Assembly (NCBI GenBank): GCA_907164885.2
Contig: OU015490.1
Coordinates: forward strand, 238,886,702 to 238,950,701
Reading direction: 5' to 3'
From: Dolomedes plantarius
Lineage: Eukaryota > Arthropoda > Arachnida > Araneae > Dolomedidae
Length of the DNA stretch: 64,000 bases
Made by a program: the position numbers and the translations under genes. Under the pieces are notes generated by a model. The model did not search any database and had not been told where the DNA came from. It worked only from the letters and a program-made list of their open reading frames with translations. Positions 1-15,100 of this stretch are shown piece after piece (positions within the stretch are counted from its first letter, which is position 1; each line of letters opens with the position of its first letter).

Positions 1-1640
1 ACCAAGTTATGAGAAGATATTTCAAAGAGGAGGAAATTAAAGTTTGACGAACATTTTCCTTATTCAAATTGCGGAAAATTTTATAGTGTTGATAAAGTTA
101 ATTGTGAATTTTCATTAGAAGAGGTGATTAGTGTAACACACTTTAAATGGCAGGGCTGGCCTTAAGCTGATTGGAGCTATTTGATCAAGAAAATTGAAAA
201 TGTCTAAAATGAAATGGCTTTAACATATGTAAAAATAACGACACAAAAAGTTAAAACATGCAGATATAGATTTCTATATGTTGGTTGAAGAAATGGAAGC
301 ATTAAAACACATTCTTCCATAAAAATTCTACAATTCCTTGCTACAAATGACAGAGCTGCTACCTTTCCAAACAGGGATCAAGGGAGTGGGGGGCGGGGAA
401 AGCTTTTCTAGATTAATAATTAATTAAAACATACCTGAAATCAATTGCATCAAAGAAAAGACTTCAACAGTCTTGCAATACTTTCTGTAGAGGATGAGGG
501 TATTAAAATTTAATCAAATCATAAATGATTTTGCTCATAAAAAATCTAGAAATAAATATTTGTGTTCTGTAAATGAAATCTGTGTAGTCTAGCTACTTTT
601 TACCTTTAGTTTTCTTATAAATACACACACACACACCAAAAAAAAGGAAAGAAATATGACCGCTTTTCTATATTGTCAAGCTTTACATTATATTTTTATC
701 AAAATTTCTGCAGCTGGGCAATCAATGACTTTTAAAGGGCAGTTCTATTCCTCCGATATTTGGAGGGCAAAATTGTGGTGAAATAATACTAGAGTTGTGT
801 CTTTTATGCAATCCTTTTTTACGTAGGGGGGGGGGGGGGATACTAAAAATTATTGTCCTTATTTAACATAAATTATTTGCGATTTTGCTATTCGTTCTCA
901 ATCAGAAAAACAGAATCGTAAAACGCACCCTGTCAACTCCAGGAGCACGCAAGAAAATCCACCAGTGTAAAATGAAACTGTGATAAGTTTTTAAAAAAGG
1001 CTTGAATATTTTTTCGATAACTTTAAGGTCTTATATAATCATCTTATATTTAATCCCCCATTTCTAGAACCGACCACTTAAATCCCCAAAAATGTTTTAT
1101 ATTTGAATTATTTATTAATATAATAGGCCATATTTATTATTTTCAATGAAAACAAAATTACTGAAGATCACTTATTCTTTGACGAAAGAAAAAACTATCA
1201 GTAGCAAAAACCCAAATACCCAGAAATCTGTATCTATAAAAATAAATTTTTGTATGATCCAGTATTTATACAAGTAAACATGACTCTAAATTTTATTGAG
1301 GATTTCTGAAAGTCCAGGAAATAGAAAGTAGTACGATGCAGGGTAAAAAGTCTCAAAATACTTTGATTACATGAAAATAGAAATCGAAACATGCGATGGT
1401 TTTCTTAACGCCTAATACGTTGCGTGGGAAATGGTATTGGGTTGTTGATTATCCCTGACCTCCCCAAAAACCAATTCCAGTTCTCTTCTCCCAGTACTTC
1501 AATAACAATCAACTTATTGATTGTGTATTTTAATTTTACTTTACTAAGAAATTTCCAGTTTATATAAAAGAGGTCATTTCATCAAACTGTATTACATGCA
1601 CCACTCAAAACACACTAGGCAGGGAATATATTTGACAATT
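1..1640. other. Intergenic DNA downstream of NCAPD3
   Basis: AT-rich sequence with no coding region or element that I recognise. It contains a short (CA)n tract near 623-637 and a 14-base G run at 826-839. Confidence 0.6.
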
Positions 1641-1645
1641 TATAT

Positions 1646-1651
1646 TTTATT
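1646..1651 (-). promoter_or_regulatory. Candidate NCAPD3 poly(A) signal
   Basis: AATAAA lies on the minus strand about 320 bp downstream of the NCAPD3 stop. It is the first canonical hexamer I noticed after the stop. No transcript data are available to confirm use. Confidence 0.35.
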
Positions 1652-1972
1652 CTACTTGCATAGAAGATTATAAAGTATCTGATTCATTTTAATGAAAACA
1701 TTCATAATAACAAAAATAAAATTCATGTCCTTTCCTACTTACAGAGTTTCAAATTTTAAGGATTTAATAGCATCAAAAAATTTCAGCAAAGATCTACAAG
1801 ACCTTTAGGAATCTTTTAAAAGATACCATATACTATACAATCTCTGATATACTTGACATTTTTTTTACTTAAAATACATTACTCAATTTTGTTACTTTTC
1901 AACGTTCCTTTGCAGTTAGCTTTCTTGTCAAAATAACAGTTCTTTTTTACAAGATATATTTTCTAAATTGCG

Positions 1973-3405
1973 TTAATCATCATCGGAGTCCTCAACATTC
2001 ATTTGCTCACTCCTAATGGCAGATACATTGAGAATATTCGTAGTGAGAGGAAATTTTGTCAGTACCAAACGTGGTGTGCTGGCAAGTCGATGGATTTCAC
2101 TTGCTTCAGCAGGGCTCGTTGTAGCAATGTTGTAAGTCATTGGCTGTGCACTAGTGCTGGGTCTATTTGTTGCATTCTCAGGATTTGTGGGTCGAGCATT
2201 TTTTGCAATGATCGGGGACAGTTGAGGCGCTTCATTCTCTTCCAAATACTTTGAAACATCCTTCATCATTGTTTGGATACCTTCTATCGTAACAGGGGCG
2301 TGTTCAGCCTGTTGTTCACAAGAGGGTTGTTTATTTTTGTCTTTCAACTCCTTTTCCATTCTCTTCTCTGTCCTTTCTTTCTCTGCATCATTTTTAATTT
2401 CCAGATCCAACTGTCTCAACAAAATTTTGTCCACTGCAAGTATGTCTTTTAAACTGTCTTTGAAGTCTTGCAACAAGTCTTTCAAGAATAAAATGATGTC
2501 ATGCATGAGATCCGATTCAGGATCGGTGATGCCATTTTTCAAACTGACAATGACTGGAATGACAGGATCGATAATAACAACTCTTCTCATATCTAGCTCA
2601 GTTTTGCAAAATTCATTTTCAGTTGCTTCGTCCATATCCTCAAACTGCTCCAGATTGTAGGCCCGGATTTCCTTACAGGTCAAAATGGCAAAACAATCCC
2701 TGACAATGCATTCTGTTATTTCACTGAGTGAATAGACAGATTCAGCAACACTCATCAAAATCTCACAAATGGATTTAATGAGATAAGCTCTCTCCTTTAT
2801 ATCCATTGATTCCAGCAAGAACCTGTAGAGAAGCATTCTTTCTTCCCTTCGGTTTTCTCCTGGGAGTGCAAATCGTTCCAGATCTTTGACACTCTGGGCA
2901 ACAGTTTCGTTATCTGGAGGGGGGAAATTGTTAAAAACAAAAATACTGTCAATGAAATGCTCAGAAAACAAATTTTTCTTTTTATCATGCAGAAGTTGGG
3001 AGAGGCTATATCGTCCAAGTGTTTGAATAGCTTCTTTTTTGTCTACAAGGGATGATAAGAGACAAAAAAATAGAGGACCACGCCATTTGATGTACCCTTC
3101 TTGCAGAAGATTGACAACCAGAACAATGGTTTGATAGCGGATTAAGTAAACTTTATCCTTGAAGCATAAACTGATCAAAGGTACATATTTATCAGCAAAC
3201 GAAGTATACCGCTTGCACATTTCAATTAAAATTATGACAATGTTATTGCGAATGACGTCATGTTTGGAGGTCAGTAGTTCTTTGGCATACACAGGCAGAA
3301 TCTCCTTTGCAACAATCTCATCTTGCAAACATATTTTCCCAAGAGCAGCAAATGCATGCGCTCTTAGACTGGGAGACAGAATCTTTAAAAAGGCTTTAGG
3401 CAACT
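1973..3405 (-). CDS. NCAPD3: NCAPD3 exon 6 (last exon)
   Basis: This exon completes codon 836 and encodes residues 837-1312 and the TAA stop. It carries the most conserved part of the protein (RNNIVIILIEMCKRYT, YIKWRGPLFF, CKEIRAYNLE) and then a charged helix (VDKILLRQLDLEIKNDAEKE). The tail has several SP/TP pairs, such as STPR near 1269, which in the family can be CDK sites; here that is only inference. It ends EDSDDD. The acceptor is TTCCAG/AG. Confidence 0.94.
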
Positions 3406-6080
3406 CTGGAACAAATAAAACAAATGGATATAACACATTTAAATACAAATATTTCCAATCCTCTAACTACACTATTTTTGGAAACAAACACATTTCAAGA
3501 AATCCATTTTCAAATATTGCAATATCTCTTAAAACAAAACACTTGATGAACACATATTCAAAATATGATATACTTACCAACAGAAGCAGAATAAGTTTGC
3601 AATAGAGAAACTATACTCGGAGTTATGTTGGATGAACAAAGTTGACAAAATTCTTTAATGGTGCAAAAGTATTTTGCCAATAACTCTTCGGATGGCGGAT
3701 CAGGAAAAGATTCTTTTGACTTAATTTCCATTAAATGTTCTTCACATTTCTGCAATATAATACATTTTAAGAATACTAAAGATGAAATCAACGGATGCAA
3801 AGTATTTGGCACTTGTTTTGATGCATTTCTACCTTTAAAAGCCAAATAACAGATTTAGCCAGCATGCTCATTTTCTACATTTTGTGACAGAAATGGAAAG
3901 GGACAATGATAACAAACTATATAAATTTAGTTGATTTCGTACAAAACATGAGTTTTAAATAGGGTGTCTACGCACTTTCATGACTTTCTGGGGACTCTTA
4001 TATAAATAGGGACATAATTATAAAAGCATTTTATGGATATCTCTTTAGAAGAATAAACACAAAGATTCACAGAAAATTTAAAGAATATCCAGTTTCAGCA
4101 TGACACTGAAAAATGTATTTGTACAATAAAAAACAAATAATGGCATAACATGATTTCAATTTTAACTATGCTCAAAATGTCTAGTTATCAATAAAAATTT
4201 AATAGGACAATTAATAGAAATAATAATCAATTGATATCAATAACAGAAATTTAATAGCAACAGCAAAGAAATAATTGAGTATCCAGATAATCATTGAATC
4301 CTTAATTTTAAATTTTGGAATACCACAGCAGATATGTGATAAATGGTTATACAATCAATATCTTATGTAGGGAGAGCTGGTACAGCAAGAATTCATACAT
4401 TGTTAAAGATTTTCATAAGCTAATTTAATTACTGTTCTAGTTGACGATATTCATTCAGTTTGAAAAATTATCTGACTGTTTTATACAGTATCTATTTATC
4501 CAATGATTAGAACTCTAGCACTTTTACAATTTTTAAAAACAATTTACATTAAAGGAAAATGCAAAATCCTTTCGATATGCTGTTTCTTCTAGTGTTGAAC
4601 AATGATAATAAATTCAAATTTTAAATATTCCTCTAATAAAATAACAGAAAATTGTTTCACTAAAAAACTTAATACAAATAAGTTACTTAAAAATCTTATT
4701 AAAAATACATCAGTCGTTAAAGAGAAACTACCCGGATTTGTGAAAATTATTGGGTTGTTTTATAGATTTAGAACAACCCATTTTACATAAATCAACATTG
4801 ATTAGAAATCATCAAAACAAATGTGCTTACACATCAGTAGGTATTTACCTGAATAACCATATTTGAAAAGTTGACAAATTCCAATTCTGTTTTACGATGT
4901 CTATGAATTTTGAAGAGGATTTCAATGTACACAGGTATGAGTTCAACAGGAACAGAATACGACTTTATGTTGTCACAAATCATGCCTGGGGAAATTCAAA
5001 AAAGTAATACATTCATTTAACTGACTTATCATTTGTGCAATAAGACTCATAAAAATTATTTTGAGCTCTTTGATGCAAACACACTATATTAATTGATAAT
5101 TGTAAAGTTTCACTGGTTTACAACAAACAACATGCATGTTGGGAAATAGATATTAACTTTATTAAATAATTCCCATGCAATACGGAGTGACATTTTCCCT
5201 TCAGTAGTGGATCTCAAACTATTAAAACTCCCACTTTGAGATCACACAGCAGTCAATCTCAAACAATGGTATAAGAGAGAACAAAATATGGTAGGAAAAT
5301 GCTTCTCCTGAAAGTTGGGAAGCATAGATAGAAAAGTTTGGCATACCAACTTACTCTTACAAATTTACCTTTCTCATCCTTAACACTTTCATTTTCTCTT
5401 TATTTATGGTGAAAGACAGACATACTTAAGTACCCCATAGAATAATTTGGTACTCGACCCTGCCAATGGCAGATCAAGATAGGGATGCGACATCGACAAC
5501 AAAACATCGATATTCAATATTAAAACATCGCTCCAAAACCATCGATGTTTTTAAACATCGATGTTTATGAACTTTCATTTTTTAAAACTGGTTTTGTAAC
5601 CTCTAAGATTAATGTTACTTCGGTTAGTCATGGAGGGGAGGGCATAATTTTACTCTCAGGTTGGGCTGACACAAATGACAAAAACTTGGTTGCTAGAGTC
5701 AGCGCGTATCGCATAATTTCCATTATACATTTTATTAGTTTTACCAGAAAATTGAGGAAGAAATTATTGCAATTTATGAACAAAGCTTTTATTTTCAAAT
5801 TAAATAATACAAAAGAAAATTACATATATTTACACCAATTTGAAGTACTGATGCAAAACCAACGTATGAGGGAAAACTGAACAAGCTTATTTTTTCTTTA
5901 CTGTAAATGACAATTATTGGGGCTATCGGGGCATATAATTATTATTCATTGGTTGTTCATTGCCATTTGTCTCTAATCATTCCCCCTTTTGTATTCGTCC
6001 TTTTCAGAATTCAGACTTACATTTACTGAGTGGGAAAATTATGCTACGTGGTTAATTTTTTTTTATTATAATACATTTTC

Positions 6081-6117
<37 letters not shown>

Positions 6118-9100
6118 ATTGAGACAACGTAAAACATCGAGCACAAAACATCGATGTTTAAAAAAATCAGCTTCAAGAAATCGATGTTTAAAACATTGAT
6201 GTTTTTATCAAAACGTCGATGTTTTGAAAACATCGACATCGATGTTGCATCCCTAGATCAAGAGCAACATTTTATCTCTTAACTTTCAGAGGTCCCAAGT
6301 GTATGCTTCTTGCACTTATGCAATGACCTTACTGTTAAAACTTCGATCAGACATCATAAAGACGTTTCAAGCTATGTAGCCATATCCCCTCTAGCTAGAA
6401 TAAGTGTTGAAAATTAAATTAATCTTAGGCTTTGAATTCAAAAAGAAATGGTGAAATACTTTGCTGTATAATTAATTTTTTTAAACTGATCATAATTCTT
6501 AAAAAAAAGAGAGAGAGTTATGGCAGTAGAAGTAAGGAGTTCTTTGAATAAGTGTTAGGTTGTTAGCAATGATATCTAGCAGAGTTATTTACAGCAAGAT
6601 TATTAACAGCAGCTATGTACATTATGTAAAAGAATTTAAATGTTAAACATCTATGTGACAGGCTCCTCTCAATGAATACATCTGTGTGGCAGAGAGAAAA
6701 GCAGACACAAGTACGCCAACCTTGGCAGCAACTCAGCTCTGATGCAGCCTTTGGCTACAAACGGGAAATGAGCATCAAAAATCCTAACTATAACTTTGTC
6801 CCTTGTAATTTTTTTTTAATGCATATATTTCTGTTTAATACATTAAAAACTGATCCTATGATATTTTTCAAACCAGTGGGGCTTGGGAAAATTTTTATTC
6901 TAAGGTTACAATGATGAATGATATATCATGAATTTTGGCACTTTTATCAGATTAGAATACAAGAGTAACACTGAAATTTTTGAGACAGGATAGACAATAT
7001 GTGCCCCCCCCCCCCTTTAAAAAAAAAAAAAAGGTCAGATATTTAAATTTGAACTCTTTTATGTCCACTGACAACAATTTATGGCAACACTTGCAATTTA
7101 GCTATCACAGAATAAATTTTGAAAGAAGAGAAAATGGAGTTGATACAAGAGCTATGAGTTTAAAGTGGGGCTAAATCAAGAAGAATGCTTTCAACATCTT
7201 CAGTTAGCATATGGAAATGAAACTCCATCTCGTGCCACTGTATTCAGATGGTTTACAGCAGAGGTTCCCAACCTTGGGTACGCGAATGATTATACAATTT
7301 AAAACAAAAATCTATTCAAAATCTGTATTACAAAAAAAGAAAAGAAATGACTATTATAACTAATAATCCATACGTTTTAATATTTTAGTTTGGAATTTCT
7401 TATCCATTGTTTGTGTTGTAATACTTTATTGGGATTTACCTAATCTCAAAAGATGCCATCTACACCTGAATGTGTTATCTATAACCGCCCCATAAAACTT
7501 TGGCACTCAACTGCGAATTATAACTGTGTCTATAAGTGTGTTTACGAATTATAACTGTGTCTGAGAAGTTTCTTACCAAGCAGTAAAATTTTTAATGCCA
7601 TTTGCGACCACATATTTATGTGAAAAAGGATTTTCTGCAATGACTGCGATGAAAACCAAATATAGAGCTTTGCTGGACATTGAATCGGATCTTTGCCTTA
7701 AACTGACAAACATTGAGCACGATATTTCTTCAGTTAATAATAAACAGGCCTGACCTTCTCACTAATTATATATTTTTTAAAGTGATTATTATATTTTATG
7801 TATATGTTTAGCAATAAAAATAAATCCCGAGTTACTTGTCTTTATTACAAATGTTTTCCATTGGATTTTATTCCCCATTTCAAAATTTTTGGTCTACGGT
7901 ACGTCCTCAAATTGTTTACAACGTACAGGTACGAAACTATAAAAAGGTTGGGAACACCCGGTTTACAGAGTTTAGAAGAGGCTGAAATTCTCTCCTGGAG
8001 GAAGAACACACAGGAAGACCTTTGTCAGCTGTATAAAAAATGTTATTCGATGGTAATCGCTGTACCTATCTAATGATACAGAAGGAACTTAACTTTGGCT
8101 ACACATAAAATTATTCATGAACAACTGCATATGAAAAAATTAGTTTGTCGTTGGGTCCCCCAAAATTTAACAGACATCAAAAAGTGGTGTGTCAAAGAAT
8201 CAGTAAAGAAACCCTAAAAGTACTTAATGATGAAGGACACTGCATTGTTTCTAAAATCATAACTGGTGATAAGACGTACATACCTTTTTTTGACATTCCA
8301 ACATGTCAAGAAAGGTCTTTGAACCAACAATGGTGAAAAGACAACGATAAATGAAAAAAGTAATGTATGGCATGAAGTACAGGGAGAAGTACAACGCTGG
8401 TCAAAGCTATAAAGCTACAGGGACAGAAGACAGTTAGAGCTAACTGGTATACCACTAAGTGTCTTCCCAAAATTCTTCAAAAGGGGACACATGCTTCATC
8501 ATGGCAATGCATCCTCTCATACAGCAAGGATTACAGTCCAATTTCTTAAACAAAAAACATCAAACAGATAGAACATTCACCCAATTCTCCTCATCTTGCT
8601 ATGTGTGACTTCTAGCTATTTTTCATTCCAAAGATCAGATTGATCAGGCTATAAAAGCACATTTTTCATCTAATCCAAGAGATGGATGACTCAAGGCATT
8701 AATCTTTGGAAAATTCGCCTACAAAAGTGCATTGATCTTGGAGGGAATTACTTTGAACACTCCTTAGAGTTGATAAGTTTAACTTGTACCATTTAGGCGT
8801 ATCTCAAAAATTTCACTGTGACATGGCAACCTCTAAATAAAAAGGAATGCACAATTACAGTAAAAATTATTTCTTGGTCATTTTAAAAGTTAAGAATCAC
8901 ACTCAAAATTAGAACTGTGTTAATATTTATATAACATTTTCTCAGGATATCAAAAACTAAATCAGGAAGTCCAGTTATTTAATTTTAGGAGTTTTAAAAC
9001 TTACAAAAGTGTCTCCAAAAAAAAGTGTCTTCAAAAAAAGTGTCATTTTTTGAAGACAGATAGAAAGGAAGTTCCAAGATTGATAACTTTTCCACATAAG

Positions 9101-12100
9101 TCATTGCATGTGCAGGAGGAAGGAGAACAGTCAACTAAGTCAATGCAATGTCAAGAAACTTGGAAATTTCCCCATTTCTTGCTAACAATTACATCTTAAG
9201 AATGGTGGTGTTGAGAACAAAGGAAAATAATAAATACACAATAGGACAAATTCAACTTTTAAATACTGGAAAGAGAACTTAATATCTTAAAAACTGCATT
9301 GTCTTATGACACGATTTATTAAACAATTAATGCTAAAGTTAAATTTATGGTCATATAGTAAAATTTTGATAGGCATTATTTGATGGCAAGCTCTGACACT
9401 GATATGCAATGAATGCTTTAAACATCATTTTTACAGGCAAATGTTTATAATAGTTCCAGAACATTGTATATTGGGGAATGTTAGCATTAGTATAATTTAA
9501 CCATATCAATATCAAGACTGGGAAAGCAAATCAAATCTTTATTATGCTGGTAAGACAGGACCAAAGTTAAAAGATACAGACATATTAATGTGGATGCCTC
9601 CTAGAACTAAACAGCATGGTGCTGATATGCTTAGGCAGAAAACAAAATGAGAATCAAACAGGTTAACAAGGTTTTCTATCAACATTCTGTATGATAATAT
9701 GGATACAGTTAAATAATTCACGAATATTATTTCCATATGGAATGAAAATCACATTTTATCTAAGTACTTAGTTATAAATATAATTCTAGGAAAATGTCAT
9801 CATTTTAAAAATATAATAATTTAATCTCCAAAATTACTTACTCTGAACTCTATCTAATTTTTCTTCGGGTAAATGTTGAAATATATGTATTAGAACCTTT
9901 AAGACATATTCCATGAACGAAGGATATTCCCCAGCAAGATGAAACATTTCAAACTGTTCTACACAGCAATGAGATACTCTGGCAGGAAGCGAACGGTACA
10001 GAGCAAAATTGGAAATAAAAAACCAAACACAATCTTCCCACTCAGTTCCAATATATTTTTCGAGCTGGACAATTGTTTGTGGTCTGAAATAAGAAAAATA
10101 TTTAGAAACATCAAATATTAAGTTTCAAGGTGATTTAAGAATTAAACTTTACTAGCTAAAAATATAGCTAAGCAAAATTTTGAATTTATGAAGGAAAATT
10201 CTTTTTACTCATGTTTAATGCTTACAAAATTATGACACTATACCAATTTTGAACTATGTTACTTTTTTTCTCTAAATGTATTTTTAATTGTTTTGTACTG
10301 TGTAATGTAATCCGTGATTTCTAGAGTAATTAAAAATGTTCCCGAGATTTTGTCGATTACTTTTGGTTTAACACCAGTAATTACATTAATGACAGTTACA
10401 AGGGACAGATTACATTACACAGTACAAAACATTTAAAGAAAAAAGTAACATAGTTCAAATTTGGGCATCAGACCAGTAGGTCCATTCTCAAAGAGATCCA
10501 TGCTCTCTCTGTCTTAAAAAAATGACAACTCAACGGAAGTTGTATGCAAAGTCTATCTGTATGGTGGTGACATCTACATTTGAGGCTTGGAAGTATTATA
10601 GCATGCGTTACAAGATTGATTTTGGATTGATTATAGCTTAACTGCATTTAGGTATTAAAAATAAATCTTAACTAACAAAAAAGATACAACTCTTAAATAT
10701 CTACTAATATGTATCTATAAAAGCAAAATGCTACACACTTATATTTTTTTAATTATACAATAAAAGTGAGGAAATCTATCGCAGATTTTTGTACCTATAT
10801 TGGAAAAAATGAATGAAAACAGATTACATAAGGTTTTTAATAATTTTATAACACTGATTTTCTCAAATTTCTAAATTTCAAGAAACGGAATTTTAAACAA
10901 AGGAAATAATTTCTCAGTTACCATATGTTAGATCTAATGAACAGTAAATAAAATTAATCCCTATTATAAAACATTTTTAATTTACTGGTTAATGATTTTA
11001 TGATAAGAATGTTATAGATATGACATTATTATCCTCTGAGAAAGGAACCTAATGGAAAGATTCTGCTGATCAGCTCATGTTCAAAAATAAAATCTTTCCT
11101 CTACTGTATATTGGGTAGTTTTTGTTGTTCTTAAATTTTGTGCAAAGGTACTAGCAAGGGTATACTAGCATTTTTATTTGTCCGATATTTTATTTCTTAA
11201 TACCATTTCTTTTCCACATTTCTGGCATGGAAGATTTAACATCAAAATCGTAATCAAGCCCACAGAAACAAGAACAAAATATCATTAAATTCATTCACAA
11301 AATACTCCCATGAAACATTGGGCAATAAGAGTGATAAAGAATAAAAACCTCTAAAATTTGACAAACAACCTTTTGATATATGTTCTAATATCCGCTCACA
11401 GTCAAAAGAGTTCAGTAAAAGCAGATGACCATCACTTTAATAAACTCCATCAATTTTGGATTCAGGAAATAACTTCAATATATGTAGAATATTAAGGATA
11501 TAACAGAGGTAAAATATTAATTACTGGATAGTTCAGAAATCTTCCGAAGTGACATTTTTTTTTCAAATTTCAGTTGCTAAGAAAGATGCCTAAAAGAAGT
11601 GAACAAAATACTATGAAAGTGATAAACACAGAAAAATGTCATTATCTTGTTGGCCTCTAGTCACAATTGAAAAGGTCAATGAAGTGTCCAGTGACAGAAC
11701 AGGTAATTAGAGTACATATAAGTTAATGGTATAGCTGCTGGAAAAAATGCCAGTGCATAACAGGTATGTTATTAGAACAACCATGCCTAGAGGCTGATCA
11801 GAATGCCTCACTGTGAGGACATAATGATGTATTCACCTGGAAAGAACTAATATCTCATCCAAAAACCAGTGATGTAAGATGTTACCACTTTTTTTTTAAC
11901 CTTACAGTTTGCGGCACAGAAGTACTCTCAAACACAAAGATGAAATGGACTTCAAACAGCACACTTTTAAGAATTCGAATTTAGAATTACATACCTTAGT
12001 GATAATATTTCTGCATAACCTTACAGACATTTATTACAGTCAGAGCTAACATAAAATCAATATTTATTACAGAAAATGTTCCAGTACAGTACTTCTATGA

Positions 12101-15100
12101 AGATCTTAGCTAGTGTATTTAAATTTTTAGAGCTTATTAATTTTTACCTATTAAACAGCATCCTGCTGTTCTTATTTTTTGAAGAAATAGGAAAAAGGAA
12201 CAATAAAAGATAATGAATGTAGGTCTTTTAAAAAAGTGTTAACCTTATATTACTTTTAGATTAATAGGTTCTTTTCTTTTGATTACATATACATACTATT
12301 TGGTTTGACTGCATTCATGATAAGATGCTTGGTTTATCTATATAAATAAAGCAAAGTGTCTATGTAAGTATGTATTGTATACAAATCTACATTTCTTGAC
12401 AAATCTGGTTGAAACTTCGTATACTTATGTTTTGAAGCCTTAGGATAATTCTAAGTTTGGAAGCTTTTAAATAATTATAAATAAATACAGTTTTTTAATA
12501 ATATTTCATCTCCAGGCGTTGGAATCAATCATTCATCAGAACTGCACATGCGCACATATTGGATGTTAATTCTAGATGTTGCAAGGTAAGTGAACGCATT
12601 TATTGATTTTTAATTTCATTTTTTGTTTTATAAAAAGTTAACTTTTTTATATTACTCCTTTTGTTTTCTTTTTTTCAATGGAAAGCAAAATAAAATTGCC
12701 GTAGCAGTTACCATTCTTCATTATACATAAATGTCAATTCCAGTGCCCTGCATGTTAGCATAATATGTCAAGAGATAAATGAAAAATATACCCATGCGGT
12801 GACATCAAACTTTATCTCTTTTGAATTACTTATTATTTTTAAATCTTTGTTGATCATGATACAATACAGTATTTTAATTTTGTGGCAACATTGACTGTTG
12901 AAAACCTTTTATTTCATCTATTCATTACCTTTCATTTTAATCCCTTTTTACTGCATTAATTCCCAGTATACTGATTACCGTTTTTTACAAGTTACCAGTG
13001 TTCACTTTTTCTGTATGGTCATTTTTTGTGTAATTTAGTTACTTTTTTGCATATTCTTTCTTTTTATGCTTCTGTCTGAAACTCTTTGGAATATTTTTTA
13101 TTATCATTCTCAAGTAGGAATTAAGCAAAATCATAACATTTATGCTCCAAATAGTTGGACACTTAACAATGTTTACCAGAGGTATTTTAAAACAACTGTT
13201 AGTTATGTTTGTGTTTAGTTTTGATTATGGCTATTCAATTTGCGTGTTTTTAAGTATTCTTTTTAACCGTGTTCACCTTTTTGTTCATTTTGTATTTGCT
13301 GTGTAGTAACATTTTATTTATAGCGCTTTAATTGCCACATCGTAGAACATCAAACAACCTTTATTGTGAATTTTTAAATGATTATGCCGAAAGATGGGGG
13401 GGGGGGGTATTACTTTGCTCTTGGCTGGTGACTTCTGACAGACTCTGCCTGATATTCCACGTGGAACAAGAACTGATGAAATACATGCATGCCTGAAATC
13501 TTCAGTTATATGGAATGAAATTGAAACACTTGATCTTGAGAGTAATATGAGGGTTCATACGACAGGTGATGCTGATGCACATCAGTTATCTGATACTTTA
13601 CTTCAACTAGGAAATGGAAACTTGATGTCTCATGGCAAAGATGGACTTATAGCAGTGGAAGATATTGGAAAATTAATTGAAAATCCTGAAGATTTGTTAC
13701 AAGAAATGTTTCCCAACCCCTCTCAGCATTTTAAAGATCATAGTTGGTTACGTGAAAGAGCTATCCTTGCACTAAAAAATGACAACGTTATACTCATTAA
13801 CCCATTTAAGACTGGCATTGCGAAAACGCAACATTAATTTATGTATTTTTTAAAGGCATGTTCTAAGTTTTGTACATCTGAAGTAATATTTTTATTTTAT
13901 TCTCTATACTTTAATTGTTCATAATAAATTTTTTGTTTTCACATTTGGCTGCTTTTATCACTTATCGGTAAATTTCCGATTTAATGCTTGTTCCGAGTTT
14001 ACTGGAGACTAAAGAACAAAATGGCTTCAACAGGTAAGGCATAATTTTTGCTTTTATGTTTCTCAATTCATATTTTTAAAAATGTTGCGAAAACGCAACA
14101 TCAGTCCAATGTGTATTATTTAAGATTTTGATATGTTGCCTAGTTTTTATGCAGTAAATTGATGTTTCCATTTCAGATAAGTTTGTCTCAAGAAAAAAGT
14201 GATTTTTGACATTGGAACAGGCATTGGAGTATTTTCATGAGCAAGATGATGATATTTCAGAATCGTCCTCAACAGATGATAATGATGAACCATAATTCGT
14301 CCTTATCCCTCCAGATCCGGATGATTTGACGGACGAAGAAGCTATTGATTATGATATTTTAAGTGAAAATGTTGAATCACCTAAAGACATTGCAGGTGAA
14401 ATCGACATTTTTTCTAATAAATGTAAAAGTGAACAATATAGTAAGAAAAAGAAGCATATTGTATGGGAAAAATGGAGACTACATGGATGTAATGAATTCT
14501 AAAATAAGTTTATTAGAGTTTTAGAGATATATATCTTTGAGAGAGCCATATCTTTGATAAAAAGGCCTGCAGAAATGCAGATGAATCTGTTTTACCTGAA
14601 ACCTCACATATTGGAAGACCATCTTCAATTCAAAATAGAATTCTCAACGAAACTCAAAAAGACTGTATGGGCCATATTATTACTAAAAATAGTGAAAATA
14701 AACAAAAAAGATGTAAACACTGCAAAGTCAAACAATTACTGTACATAATAAGTGTAATGTACCTCTTCATGCGAAATGCTTCAAAGACTTTAAAATTTTT
14801 GTATAATAAAAATTTTATACCCTTTTGGACTGATGTTGCGAAAACGCAAAATTTTGTAACTCTCGTAAAAATAAATTTAATTTTATGGAAACAACTTATT
14901 TGTGTAATTAATGTTCTAAGAAGTGTTAAAAAACTGTTTGGTACATTTTCAATAAAGGAAACATGGAGCGGTCTTAAATAGGTTAATAAGCAGATTTTAG
15001 GTCATTTGCCTGGCACATCTCAGATTTATAAGTCTGTTGATACAGTCTGTGCTACAGATGATAGAGTACTTTACAACATTTCATATGCGGGAGTGGAAAG

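Noticed and set aside
2003..2660. Plus-strand frames opposite NCAPD3 exon 6
   Set aside because: They are antisense shadows of the conserved exon and show no family pattern.
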